The notes below the pieces were generated by a model. That model searched no databases. It was not told the origin of the DNA and saw nothing but the letters and a program-made list of their open reading frames with translations. From an uncultured Eubacteriales bacterium (GTDB lineage: Bacteria > Bacillota > Clostridia > Oscillospirales > Oscillospiraceae): 17,249 bases of DNA. The translations under genes and the position numbers were made by a program. Positions 1 through 8,184 of the stretch are shown one piece after another; position 1 is the stretch's first letter; the number at the start of each line of letters is the position of its first letter. The stretch lies in NCBI GenBank assembly GCA_900546915.1, contig UREY01000032.1:1-17249 (forward strand), in the 5' to 3' direction.

Positions 1-221
1 CCTTTGCCGCCTCGGCCTTGGCCTGGGCCGCCTCGGCTGCTGCCTGGGCATTCTCGGCGGCTTCCTTGTCCTCCGCTGCGGAAGCTGCCGCTTCCTCGGC
101 CGCCTTCTGGGCCGCCTCAGCCGCTGCCTGAGCCGCCTCGGCCTCCTGCTTCGCTGCTTCTGCTGCCTGGGCGGCGGCTTCGGCCGCGTCCTTTGCAGCC
201 TCCAGCTCCTCGCTGTAGGTC
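1..221 (-). repeat. Ala/Glu-rich low-complexity coding repeat (tail of GH85 protein)
   Basis: The 3' part of the GH85 gene present here is a degenerate tandem repeat encoding AEAAQAAAEAA-like units with interspersed Gln and Lys. On the plus strand it reads as recurring gcc-gcc-tcg-gcc blocks. The pattern predicts a long alpha-helical or coiled-coil stalk. It is still running at the window edge, so its total length is unknown. Confidence 0.85.
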
Positions 222-3200
222 ATCACAGCATCCAGGGCCGCCTTGGCCTCCGCCAGGGCCGCCGTCAGCTCACTGGTGGTCATTCCATCCTGCAGGGTCT
301 CCAGTCCTTCCGCCAGGACCGCTGCCAGCTCCGCCTTTCCGGCCTCGCTGTATTGGTTCTCCTCCAGAAGCTTCTCGTAATATGCCTGCAGCTCGGCCTT
401 GACGCTCTCCGCATTGCCTTCGCCCTCGGCAATCAACACTTCCACGTCGTATGTCCAGTTCTCAATCCGCAGAATCCGGAGCACTTCCTCCGTATTGACT
501 GCATATCCGCTGGGTACCGACTCACACTTCAGCGTGTAGGTCCCCAGAGGCAGGGATACCCGTCCGCCGGAGTCCGAAGTCGTGCCGATCTCTGCAATCC
601 GCTCACCTTCTGTATTGTACACGCCGTACAGAACGCCCGTCAGGCCCGTTCCGTCTGCGTTCACCGCATACAGGGCAATCTCCGCCTCCGGCTCTGCAAA
701 TTTCGGCGTCTGTACGGTGTATACGTCCGAAATCAGCTGCCCCACGCGCTTCACCTGCAGCGCCAGGCTTCCACCGGCCCGGATCACGCGGATGCCGTCC
801 AGCTGCACCGAGGTCTCTCCCTCCGCCACAGGCAGGGAAACTCTCGTGTAGCCGGCGCTCTCGCCGTCTTCATATACGTAAACCACATCTCCCGCTGCCA
901 GTCCGTTCACCGTCAGCGTGGTGTAGATCTCGTCCCCGTTGGAAGAGCTCGTCGAGCCGTTCCGGGAGTACTTTTCAAAGGTCACGTCCTCCGCAGCGGC
1001 AGACTGCTCCGCCGACTCTGCATCAAAGGGGGCGCTCATTTTCGCGCTCTCCACCGAACCCACTGCCGTGCAGGTGTAATAAATCCGGCCGGCCTCCGCC
1101 GTGCCGAAGTCCAGACCCGTAAAGGAAACGGTGCTCTCCACCGCCTCCTTCACATCGATGGGCTCTTCTGCATCGATGGAGGTGTACACCTTCACCGTCT
1201 GACCCTCGGGCACATTGGTGAGGGTAAAGGTATCCGTGGCGCCTGCGCCGTTTACGGCCGTGGCAAACTGCATGGGTACCGGCTCTGCCTGGGGGAACTC
1301 GCTGGTCTCAAACATCTGCCACTCGTAAATCCGGACAGCAGGCCAGGGGGAATCGCCGTCGTCATAAATGCGCAGTCGCCATTGCTGGGCGGTCACCGGC
1401 TCATCCAGCAGAACGTCCGTCACAGCCAGGGTGTTATTCCGAATGCGCATGACCTCTTGCCATCCGTAGTCGGTCATGTATTCCAGGGCAAAATCCTTGG
1501 TGTTGGTCAAGGGATCCTCTCCGCCATACTCGCCATGCTCCACGCGCCAACGGCGGATGGTGCAGGGCCGCCCCAAATCAATAGACAACCAACCGGTTGT
1601 CGCGCCGCCGATACACCATTTGGAGTTATTCTCCGCAGTGCCGTCCAGCGCCTTGGAAGCGGGCTCGCCGTCGTTCTCTGCAGACATGCCGGCAATCTTG
1701 GCATTGAGACACACATTCTCAAACTCTACAATCTCAATCTTCTCGGTATCCCCGTCGGCATAGGCCCAGTCGATGGTCAGCTGGGCGCCCTTGCCCCGCT
1801 GGCCGTTCCGGTTGATGGGCACAATCTCCAGGGTCACATCCTCCGACCCTACGCTCCGGCTCAGGGTGGGAATGTAGAACGCCGTGCTGGGCGTCTCCAT
1901 AATCAGGTGCTTCTCCCCGTTGTCCTCCACTTGGTAGATCTCATAGGAGGAAGCCCCAGTGACGTTGTTCCAGTAGATCCGCGCCTCCGCCGTATAGGCG
2001 TCGGCATACAGGATCTCATCCAGGGTGATCCCCGTCGGGCCGTTCAGCGTCGGGCGGGTCCGCTCCGTCAGGGTCAGACGGCCCAGGTTCACCTGGTAAC
2101 CGCTCAGGTCGGTTTCGCTCTCCACCTTCAGGCCGATGGCGTAGAGAATCTTCCCGGCGGACGCGGACAGGTCCACCTCTGTGGTGGTCCAGTCTCCCGA
2201 GCCGGCGGTCAGGTCATACGCAACCTGCTGGCAGTCCTCGTAGCTGCCCGTGCTCTCGTCGCCATAGTAGGCCACCAGCTTCATAAGGCCCTGGTCGCCC
2301 TTGTAGGTCAGGCCCAGCTTCATGCCCTCTTCCACCTTCACCAGGGTGCTGTACAGCATGATGTCGTTGGCCCGGCCGGCAGACAGGTCGCCGAAGAACT
2401 TCAGGGAGTTGCCGCCGTTGTAGGCGTCGCTGAAGTCGTAGGCGCCGTCCAGCTTGCTGCCCTCGGAGTCGATGATCCAGGTCCAGGTGGGCAGCACGTC
2501 CTGATTGGACTGGTAGCTCCACTCGGCATCCCGGGACAGTTCGCCTTCTACATAGTAGCCCCGGCCATGGCCGGTGTTAAAGTCCGTGACAAAGGGCGCA
2601 TCCAGAATCACCGTCTTGTCCGCAAAGAACCGAGACATACCAGCCCACTCGGTCTCGTAGGTGTCCGTCACGTCCACAGAGGTATCCCGGGGATCGCCCA
2701 CTGCGTTGGTATAGAAGGTCTGTTCCACCTCATGGAAATCCTCTCCGGAGGTAGACAAGCCCAGAGTGGAGTTGGGACAGTACAGGGCCAAGGACAGTTG
2801 GGCCAGCCCATCCTCATCCACCAGCAGGTAGTCGCGGAACGTCGTTTTCATGCAGTTTTGCTGCACGTCCAATCCGGCAAACGCATCAAACTGGCTTCTG
2901 CCGATGGACTTCATGGTATCGATGGTCTCCTCAACCTCAGTTGAGTACCAGTTGTAGTTCATGAAGAACTCGTCGACCGCCCGCGTGCCGTCTTCGGAAT
3001 CCATCATAAAGTCCTTGTTCGAATCGTTGACTGCGTTCTGGTACCATACCGTGCCGCCGGGCAGCATGGAGTCGTACCAGCTGATGAGCATATCCGGGCG
3101 CTTTTCGTGCATGTAGCGCATCATCTCATCAATCAGCTCGCCTTCGGCGGAAGAGCAGCCGTAGGACTCCTGGTTGAAGAAGTAGCCGTCGAAGCCATAG

Positions 3201-3820
3201 TAATCCATGACCTCAATGAGCTTGTCCGCCACAGGGAAGGAGCCGTCCTCCGCCTTTTGGACAAACTTTTGCACCTGCTCCACATAGCCCGAACCGGGGC
3301 CCCAGGGGAAGCCCAGGGTGGCCACCACCGGCACGCCGTTGGTGTGGGCCGCATCGGTGAATTCACCGGTGGGGCAGCAGATGAGGCCCTCCTCCGAGCC
3401 GGACCAGTACACGAAGGAGTCGGTATACTGCCAATAGTTAAAGGAGTAGCTCAAAAACGACTCCGTGCCTTGGGCGCTGGTATGGTCATGATCCGAGTTG
3501 GCCAGGGAGCAGAGCATGAGCTTTGCCTCCGGATTGGCCAGGGGATTGACCACAAAGCCGCCCTCCCGGTCTGCCAGGGAGATGGTAGCCCGGCTGTATA
3601 TGGCGTCGGGGTCGGACTCCGGCGTCCATTCCAGCAGGGTGTCCACATTGAAGGACGGGCCGATGGGCATGAGGGATTCCCGATCCGCATAGGCCTCGTT
3701 CATCTCAGCAGACCCGTCATTTCCAGCGGATTTGGCAAAGGCCGCCGCCGGCATCAAACCGACCAGCATCACCAGAGCCAGCAAAGCCGCAAGAATGCGA
3801 TGGGACTTCCTGATTTGCAT
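1..3820 (-). CDS. Secreted multidomain endo-beta-N-acetylglucosaminidase (GH85), 3' end outside window
   Basis: Predicted extracellular enzyme that cleaves the GlcNAc-beta-1,4-GlcNAc core of N-glycans, releasing the oligosaccharide from glycoproteins. The frame is open for 1273 codons from an ATG at 3820 and runs off the left edge. Residues 1-29 form a signal peptide (basic start, hydrophobic core, cleavage near AAAFA). The GH85 barrel follows; FDGYFFNQE places the family's catalytic Asn-x-Glu pair at N216 and E218. After it come a beta-sandwich, galactose-binding-like region (about 440-580), a fibronectin III-like segment (about 590-685), an F5/8 type C (discoidin) carbohydrate-binding domain (about 700-835), further beta-rich linkers, a SpaA/Cna-B-like fold (about 1040-1115), a FIVAR-like helical segment (about 1125-1200) and an Ala/Glu/Gln/Lys-rich coiled tail. 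This order resembles EndoD-type enzymes. Any cell-wall anchor would lie beyond the window. A terminator separates it from manA, so it is probably its own transcription unit. Family call is firm; outer domain boundaries are approximate. Confidence 0.93.
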   Translation of the reverse strand, partial: MQIRKSHRILAALLALVMLVGLMPAAAFAKSAGNDGSAEMNEAYADRESLMPIGPSFNVDTLLEWTPESDPDAIYSRATISLADREGGFVVNPLANPEAKLMLCSLANSDHDHTSAQGTESFLSYSFNYWQYTDSFVYWSGSEEGLICCPTGEFTDAAHTNGVPVVATLGFPWGPGSGYVEQVQKFVQKAEDGSFPVADKLIEVMDYYGFDGYFFNQESYGCSSAEGELIDEMMRYMHEKRPDMLISWYDSMLPGGTVWYQNAVNDSNKDFMMDSEDGTRAVDEFFMNYNWYSTEVEETIDTMKSIGRSQFDAFAGLDVQQNCMKTTFRDYLLVDEDGLAQLSLALYCPNSTLGLSTSGEDFHEVEQTFYTNAVGDPRDTSVDVTDTYETEWAGMSRFFADKTVILDAPFVTDFNTGHGRGYYVEGELSRDAEWSYQSNQDVLPTWTWIIDSEGSKLDGAYDFSDAYNGGNSLKFFGDLSAGRANDIMLYSTLVKVEEGMKLGLTYKGDQGLMKLVAYYGDESTGSYEDCQQVAYDLTAGSGDWTTTEVDLSASAGKILYAIGLKVESETDLSGYQVNLGRLTLTERTRPTLNGPTGITLDEILYADAYTAEARIYWNNVTGASSYEIYQVEDNGEKHLIMETPSTAFYIPTLSRSVGSEDVTLEIVPINRNGQRGKGAQLTIDWAYADGDTEKIEIVEFENVCLNAKIAGMSAENDGEPASKALDGTAENNSKWCIGGATTGWLSIDLGRPCTIRRWRVEHGEYGGEDPLTNTKDFALEYMTDYGWQEVMRIRNNTLAVTDVLLDEPVTAQQWRLRIYDDGDSPWPAVRIYEWQMFETSEFPQAEPVPMQFATAVNGAGATDTFTLTNVPEGQTVKVYTSIDAEEPIDVKEAVESTVSFTGLDFGTAEAGRIYYTCTAVGSVESAKMSAPFDAESAEQSAAAEDVTFEKYSRNGSTSSSNGDEIYTTLTVNGLAAGDVVYVYEDGESAGYTRVSLPVAEGETSVQLDGIRVIRAGGSLALQVKRVGQLISDVYTVQTPKFAEPEAEIALYAVNADGTGLTGVLYGVYNTEGERIAEIGTTSDSGGRVSLPLGTYTLKCESVPSGYAVNTEEVLRILRIENWTYDVEVLIAEGEGNAESVKAELQAYYEKLLEENQYSEAGKAELAAVLAEGLETLQDGMTTSELTAALAEAKAALDAVMTYSEELEAAKDAAEAAAQAAEAAKQEAEAAQAAAEAAQKAAEEAAASAAEDKEAAENAQAAAEAAQAKAEAAK

Positions 3821-3829
3821 AATTAGGTA

Positions 3830-3837
3830 CCTCCTTT
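3830..3837 (-). promoter_or_regulatory. Strong ribosome binding site deciding the GH85 start
   Basis: AAAGGAGG lies 9 nt before the ATG at 3820 and immediately precedes a textbook signal peptide, which favours this start over an in-frame ATG at 4051 that also has an RBS. Confidence 0.8.
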
Positions 3838-4281
3838 GATGTTCCGCCGCCCCACCGGCAGATGCAAGCCGGCAAGCCTGCTTGGGCGCTCCGTCCGGAA
3901 GGCGGCTGTTCTCCTGTTTGCCGCAAAATCTGCGGCAGCTTACTAAGATCCTCCAGCGCCGGGTTCTTTTCGTCAAAAGCACCAAAAACCGGAAGTTTTT
4001 TTGTGCGCTTTTCACAAAGATGGGCATTCGTTCAGACCTTGCAAAATACATTTTACCGAACCTCCCTTTTCTTGGAAAGTCTAGAAACGATAAAGAATAG
4101 TCCCTTTAGGATGAAATACGCTGCTTCCTTCGCGCCGCAGCCCGAAAATCTGCCCCGGTACGTCATTTGTGCAGATGTACCAAAAACACAACCGCCGCCA
4201 GCTCCAAGGGCAGCCTCCGTTCCAAACAAAAACACGGCAAAATGTCTTTATCTTAAAAACACGCGTCTTTCCCATGTCAAG
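3838..4281. other. Intergenic region upstream of the GH85 gene
   Basis: No convincing complete gene is seen. On the minus strand the GH85 frame stays open upstream to an ATG at 4051, preceded by AAAAGGGAGG (4061-4070) with 9-nt spacing; using it would add 77 basic, cysteine-containing residues before the signal peptide, so it is probably not the main start. A GC hairpin GCCGCA-AAATC-TGCGGC sits at 3920-3936, without a T-run. An A/T hairpin (CACC-AAAAAC then GTTTTT-TTGTG) lies around 3980-4005. Both could fold in a long 5' leader. No clear -35/-10 pair was found. Confidence 0.4.
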
Positions 4282-4319
4282 AAAAATCCGCAGAAGCGAC
4301 AGGCTTCTGCGGATTTTTT
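4282..4319 (-). terminator. Rho-independent terminator after manA
   Basis: A 16-bp perfect stem (4282-4297 with 4303-4318) encloses a 5-nt loop. The core is GC-rich (TCCGCAGAAGC) and the minus-strand product ends in a T5 run. It starts 20 nt past the manA stop. The opposite strand also ends in T6, so it could act in both directions. Confidence 0.9.
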
Positions 4320-4338
4320 GTGTTTATTTTTGTACCGA

Positions 4339-5274
4339 TTACAGGTGGGAATAAATGAGCTCCAGTTCTCCCTCGAGAACCATCTTTCCATATCCGGCCG
4401 GAATGATGAAGTGATCTCCTTTTTTTACCGGCTCCCCGTCCAGGGCGCCCGCTCCCTCCAGAACGCTGACATTGACAAAGGGTTGGTCCCAGCAGGTCTC
4501 CCAACGGCCCCGGAGCACCACCCGGTACACCGAGTAATAGGGACACGTCACCAGATGGGTCACAGTCGCATCCCCCTGACGGTTGGTTTCCCGCTCCGGC
4601 TCCTGCATGCAATGGGGCACCTGCGTCACGTCCAGGCTCTGGGCAATGTGCAAGGGGCGAGGCTTCCCGTCCGCCAGCCGGTCATAATCGTAAAACCGGT
4701 ACGTCACGTCGCTGCTCTGCTGCGTCTCCAGGATCAAAGTCCCGCCCTTGATGGCGTGCAGGCAGCCCGGGTTGATTTGGAAGAAATCGCCTTTTTGAAT
4801 GGGAACCTCCCGAATCAGCTCCTTCCAGCGGCGCTGCTCCACCATCCGGCGCATTTCATCCCGGGTTTTGGCATTGTGACCAATAACAATGGTCGCCCCC
4901 GGATCGCAGTCCAGCACATACCAGCACTCGGTTTTGCCCCGGGCGCCGTTTTCGTGCTCTGCGGCATAATGGTCATCGGGATGCACCTGAATGCTCAAAT
5001 CCTCTTTGGCGTCAATAATCTTAACCAGCAGGGGAAAGCTATCTCCCGAAACATGGCCGAACAAATCGGGGCGTTTTTTCCAGAGAGAGCCCACCGTCTC
5101 TCCGGCAAACTCCGGATTTTGCAGACGGCAATCGCCGCTGGGGTGACCGCTGACGGCCCAGCATTCGCCGGTATGGTCGCTGGGCGTGTCATAGTGAAAA
5201 GCCGTTCTCAGGCGGTCGCCGCCCCAAATTTTCTCCTGAAATACCGGCTCCATGCGCAACAGGGTTTTGCTCAT
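4339..5274 (-). CDS. manA: Class I mannose-6-phosphate isomerase
   Basis: Cytosolic zinc enzyme interconverting mannose-6-phosphate and fructose-6-phosphate. The 311-residue length matches the short Bacillus-type ManA. Expected zinc ligands are visible: Q96 and H98 in IQVHPDD, E116 in GKTECWYVLD, and H173 in NPGCLHAIKGG. An N-terminal IWGG motif (residues 17-19) and the TYRFYDYDR motif near residue 191 are also typical of the family. The ATG at 5274 overlaps the stop of the upstream ROK kinase as ATGA and has GGAGG (5281-5285) at 6-nt spacing, so the two are translationally coupled. With the kinase it forms a mannose-to-fructose-6-phosphate route. The gene is followed by a strong terminator. 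No key residue appears to be missing. Confidence 0.95.
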   Translation of the reverse strand: MSKTLLRMEPVFQEKIWGGDRLRTAFHYDTPSDHTGECWAVSGHPSGDCRLQNPEFAGETVGSLWKKRPDLFGHVSGDSFPLLVKIIDAKEDLSIQVHPDDHYAAEHENGARGKTECWYVLDCDPGATIVIGHNAKTRDEMRRMVEQRRWKELIREVPIQKGDFFQINPGCLHAIKGGTLILETQQSSDVTYRFYDYDRLADGKPRPLHIAQSLDVTQVPHCMQEPERETNRQGDATVTHLVTCPYYSVYRVVLRGRWETCWDQPFVNVSVLEGAGALDGEPVKKGDHFIIPAGYGKMVLEGELELIYSHL

Positions 5275-6170
5275 AGTGCTCCTCCATTCTCCACATAGGC
5301 ATCCATTGCCAATTTTACACCGCCCATGACGCCCTGGTTATCGCCCAGGCTGACCGGCACAATGTACTCATCCAGCTTGTCCATGCCCTTTCCCTGGATA
5401 TAGCCGTGCATCTGCCGCCGAACCTCCTGCCGGATCAAGGGCAGCATCTGCTCCTGGTGCATCACGCCGCCGCCCACCACGATCCGCTCCGGCGACAGCG
5501 TGCAGATGTAGGTACAGATGGCCTGCCCAATGTAGTAGGCTTCCAGCTCCCACACGGCCAAGCAATCCGTGAGCTCCGCTCCTTTCCGGCCCCAGCGGCG
5601 CTCGATGGCCGGTCCGCTGGCCAGTCCCTCCAAACAATTTCCATGGTACGGGCAGATGCCCTTTGCCATGGGATCGTCCGACCTGCGGTGTACAAAAATA
5701 TGCCCTCCTTCGGGGTGAATCATTCCATGGTAGGGCTTACCGTCCACAATAACGCCCAGCCCTACACCGGTCCCCACGGTGATGTACACGCTGTTTTTTA
5801 CCGACTTGGTACAGCCCCACACGGCCTCTCCCAAAGCAGCGGCGTTGACGTCGGTGTCGAATCCCACCGGCACGCCCAGCGCTTCCTCAAACCGGCGCAC
5901 CATGGGATAATTCCGCCATTGCAGCTTGGGCGAGGAGGTGATATTGCCGTAGGTAGGGGAGCTGCGGTCCAAGTCCACCGGTCCAAAGCAGCCGATGCCT
6001 ACGGCCGCCACATTCCTCTCCCGAAAGAACGCCAGAATCTCCGGCATCGTATTCTCCGGCTCCCGGGTCGGAATGCTGATTCGTTCCAGAATTTCACCCT
6101 GGGCGTTGCCAACGGCGCACACCATCTTCGTGCCGCCGGCCTCCAGGGCGCCAAAATGCAGCATTTTCAT
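5271..6170 (-). CDS. ROK-family sugar kinase, fructokinase/mannokinase type
   Basis: Predicted ATP-dependent hexose 6-kinase of 299 residues. The N-terminal phosphate-binding motif is GALEAGGTK (residues 7-15). The catalytic Asp is D107 in FDTDVNAAALGE, followed by TVGTGVGLG (131-139). The ROK zinc site is present: H157 in HPEGGHIF, then C173, H176 and C179 in CPYHGNC. This zinc arrangement is that of fructokinases such as ScrK, YdhR and GmuE, several of which also accept mannose. No DNA-binding domain precedes the kinase fold, so it is an enzyme and not a ROK repressor. Its stop overlaps the manA start, which supports mannose or fructose as substrate. An ATG two codons later (6164) sits 9 nt from AGGAG (6174-6178), whereas 6170 is only 3 nt away; either start may be used. 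Confidence 0.93.
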   Translation of the reverse strand: MKMLHFGALEAGGTKMVCAVGNAQGEILERISIPTREPENTMPEILAFFRERNVAAVGIGCFGPVDLDRSSPTYGNITSSPKLQWRNYPMVRRFEEALGVPVGFDTDVNAAALGEAVWGCTKSVKNSVYITVGTGVGLGVIVDGKPYHGMIHPEGGHIFVHRRSDDPMAKGICPYHGNCLEGLASGPAIERRWGRKGAELTDCLAVWELEAYYIGQAICTYICTLSPERIVVGGGVMHQEQMLPLIRQEVRRQMHGYIQGKGMDKLDEYIVPVSLGDNQGVMGGVKLAMDAYVENGGAL

Positions 6171-6193
6171 CCGCTCCTTCTCTCATATTTGTG

Positions 6194-6219
6194 ATTTTAA
6201 CCTAGCACGCCGTTAAAAT
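6194..6219. promoter_or_regulatory. Perfect inverted repeat, candidate operator of the ROK-manA operon
   Basis: ATTTTAAC (6194-6201) and GTTAAAAT (6212-6219) are perfect 8-bp inverted arms around a 10-nt spacer. The element lies 24 nt upstream of the ROK kinase ATG in a divergent intergenic region. Without a T-run and with a wide, GC-containing spacer it looks like a dimeric protein-binding site and not a terminator. The binding protein is unknown. Confidence 0.45.
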
Positions 6220-6439
6220 ATCCACAATGTCAAAAAAGAAACTTTATAATATGAATTCGGCACAATAATTCCTTTTTAATACTAAATTCTTTCTCTTTTA
6301 TACGCTCACGCAGCAAGGGATCGCACCTTTTGATAGTGCAAAAAAGATATTTTTTAGTATTTATTTGGCATTTTCCAGAGATTTGCCCTTGCCTGAGCCG
6401 CCATGCAAATGTATGATATTGTCAAGAAATTGTGCAGCC
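6220..6439. other. Divergent promoter region between ROK-manA and the sensor-kinase operon
   Basis: This strongly AT-rich stretch must hold promoters firing both ways. A plus-strand TATAAT occurs at 6245-6250 without a good -35. A weak TTGATA (6330-6335) to TAGTAT (6355-6360) pair with 19-nt spacing is a possible kinase promoter. A first copy of TTGTCAA-N2-AATTGT lies at 6419-6433. None of these is certain. Confidence 0.3.
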
Positions 6440-6445
6440 GAGGAA
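6440..6445 (+). promoter_or_regulatory. Ribosome binding site fixing a TTG start for the sensor kinase
   Basis: GAGGAA lies 7 nt before the TTG at 6453. No ATG is available before the first membrane segment, so the TTG is the likely start. Confidence 0.65.
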
Positions 6446-6452
6446 TTGAATT

Positions 6453-8183
6453 TTGTCAAAATTGTCGAACTTTCTGCATCTGAAAATCTATCGCCGGACC
6501 TTTTTGCTTTACCTGTCCATTGTCCTCATTTTTGTGACGGCCATGCTCGTTGTCTTCTATCACAATATGCAGTCCAACGGCATGGAAGCTTATCTCCAGG
6601 TGTCCGACACCGCTTTTACCCAGGCCGAGCGGCAGCTGAATTCCGTCACCAATGCAATCGACAATTTTTTTACGCACCTATACGCCAGCCCTTCTTTGTT
6701 AAACGATTTCTTTCACTTTTTCGGCGCTACCCCGGCGGAATATGCAGAAAGCCAACTCAACAGCGCCGGTCTGCTTTACGAGACCTATCTCGCCAGCTGC
6801 AATAATTTAATTTCCGATACGGACTATTGCATTCGCTATATTATTTACTACAGCACTTCCAACATCATAAGCATGGAATACAGCGCGTCCGGTTACTCCC
6901 GGTACCAAATCATTGACCTGGACGCCGCCGAGGCGCTTTGTCAAAGGGGATTCCTCTATACAAAGGACATCCATCAGGGCTCCAGCTATGTGGGAAAGGT
7001 TTCCTTTGTGATAGACGTCACCGGCCCGGTATATCAGGCGTTTTGCACCCAGCCGGATACCACCGTTTTTCTCCTGGTTCACGACACCGTGACCACTCTA
7101 GGCAACCCAAGCCACGCCGACGCTGATTGGGAGCGGATTTTAAACACCGGCTCGAAGCAGGGCCACATCGCGTTGCCCGGCAGTCATTCCGACAATCTTC
7201 TGTACACGGTACAAAGCTCCGACCAGTTCTCCTATTCCGTCATTTCCCTTTGTCCCGCTAAAATTTACACCGTGGATCAGCTTCACGAGCTCATCCTCCT
7301 CAGCCTGGGACTCATTTTCGTCTTTACCCTGATCACGATACTCTATGTCCGCCAGTTTTCCAACGACTCATTGTTCATTCAAAGCATTCTGCACAGTCTG
7401 ATAGAGGCGCAGTCCAGCAACTTCGTCCCGGTCAAAATCGGACCGCGCAAGGACGAATTTGCAACCATCGCCACCCACCTAAACAGCCTATACCAATATC
7501 TGGACACGTTAATCCAGCAAAAATACAAATTAACCATCCGGCAACAGCGCACGGAAATGCAAATGCTCAGCACGCAGCTCAATCCCCATTTTCTCTACAA
7601 CACGTTGGAGCGGATTCGCCTGCGGGCCCTGTCGGAAGGCTGTCCAGCCGTGGCCGAGGCAACGGCGGACCTGGGACTTTTGTACCGCAACATTGTAAAA
7701 ACCGAGCCCATCATCACGCTGGAAAAGGAGCTGCAGATTACCAAGCAGTATCTGGACCTGATGTGTTTCCTGTATCATGACCAGCTCCTGTACCACTGCG
7801 ATATTCCAGACGATATCTCCGCCATCTCCACCCCGAAAATCTGGATGCAGCCCATCGTCGAAAATTTTTTCAAACACAATTTTCAAAACGACGACAAGCT
7901 GAAGGTCATCGTCATTTCCGGCCGGCGGCGGTCCGACGGGATCTTATTCCAGTTTTTCGACAACATCGGCCACATCAGTGACGAACAGATCGTCATATTG
8001 AACCAGCAATTTACGCCGGAAAAGATCGAAGCGTCCAGGGAAACCGCCTCCGGCATCGGCCTTCAGAATGTATATGACCGGCTCTACTTATACTATGGCA
8101 ACCGGGTGGAAATGCGCATCCAAAACCACGCGCCCTCCGGCGTTTGCATTCAAATCCTGCTGAAAGACGAGGTGACAAATTGA
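6453..8183 (+). CDS. YesM-type membrane sensor histidine kinase
   Basis: Sensor kinase of 576 residues that would autophosphorylate and pass phosphate to the regulator encoded next. One membrane helix lies at about residues 16-36 and a second at about 280-300. Between them is an extracellular domain of about 240 residues, the likely signal-binding part. A HAMP-like linker follows. The His_kinase (PF06580-type) motif LNPHFLYNTLE carries the phospho-acceptor H379. The ATP-binding domain shows the N-box around E470-N471 (PIVENFFKHNF), a DNxG box (FFDNIG) and GIGLQNVYDRL. The start is TTG. The stop at 8183 is one base from the next ATG, so kinase and regulator are co-expressed. YesM/YesN pairs commonly control carbohydrate uptake; in pneumococcus such a pair is tied to N-glycan use. 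The ligand here is inferred only from neighbours. Confidence 0.93.
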   Translation: MSKLSNFLHLKIYRRTFLLYLSIVLIFVTAMLVVFYHNMQSNGMEAYLQVSDTAFTQAERQLNSVTNAIDNFFTHLYASPSLLNDFFHFFGATPAEYAESQLNSAGLLYETYLASCNNLISDTDYCIRYIIYYSTSNIISMEYSASGYSRYQIIDLDAAEALCQRGFLYTKDIHQGSSYVGKVSFVIDVTGPVYQAFCTQPDTTVFLLVHDTVTTLGNPSHADADWERILNTGSKQGHIALPGSHSDNLLYTVQSSDQFSYSVISLCPAKIYTVDQLHELILLSLGLIFVFTLITILYVRQFSNDSLFIQSILHSLIEAQSSNFVPVKIGPRKDEFATIATHLNSLYQYLDTLIQQKYKLTIRQQRTEMQMLSTQLNPHFLYNTLERIRLRALSEGCPAVAEATADLGLLYRNIVKTEPIITLEKELQITKQYLDLMCFLYHDQLLYHCDIPDDISAISTPKIWMQPIVENFFKHNFQNDDKLKVIVISGRRRSDGILFQFFDNIGHISDEQIVILNQQFTPEKIEASRETASGIGLQNVYDRLYLYYGNRVEMRIQNHAPSGVCIQILLKDEVTN

Positions 8184-8184
8184 T

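Noticed and set aside
1..221. GC-rich repeat considered as a CRISPR or non-coding tandem repeat
   Set aside because: Units are degenerate, unspaced and keep the GH85 reading frame, so it is a coding low-complexity repeat.
353..2944. 863-codon open frame on the plus strand
   Set aside because: It is antisense to the GH85 gene, whose frame shows clear domains and catalytic motifs. The antisense product has no recognisable domain and is a by-product of GC-rich codon bias.
4053..4275. Small minus-strand open frames between manA and GH85
   Set aside because: No RBS, no recognisable features, and cysteine/tryptophan-rich composition typical of chance translation.
3862..5298. 478-codon plus-strand open frame over the manA region
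   Set aside because: It is antisense to manA, crosses the terminator hairpin, and has no domain or RBS.
5406..6194. 262-codon plus-strand open frame
   Set aside because: It is antisense to the ROK kinase, which has all catalytic and zinc motifs.
6228..6233. Minus-strand TTGACA as -35 box for ROK-manA
   Set aside because: The sequence 15-19 nt downstream has no acceptable -10 element, so it was not called as a promoter.
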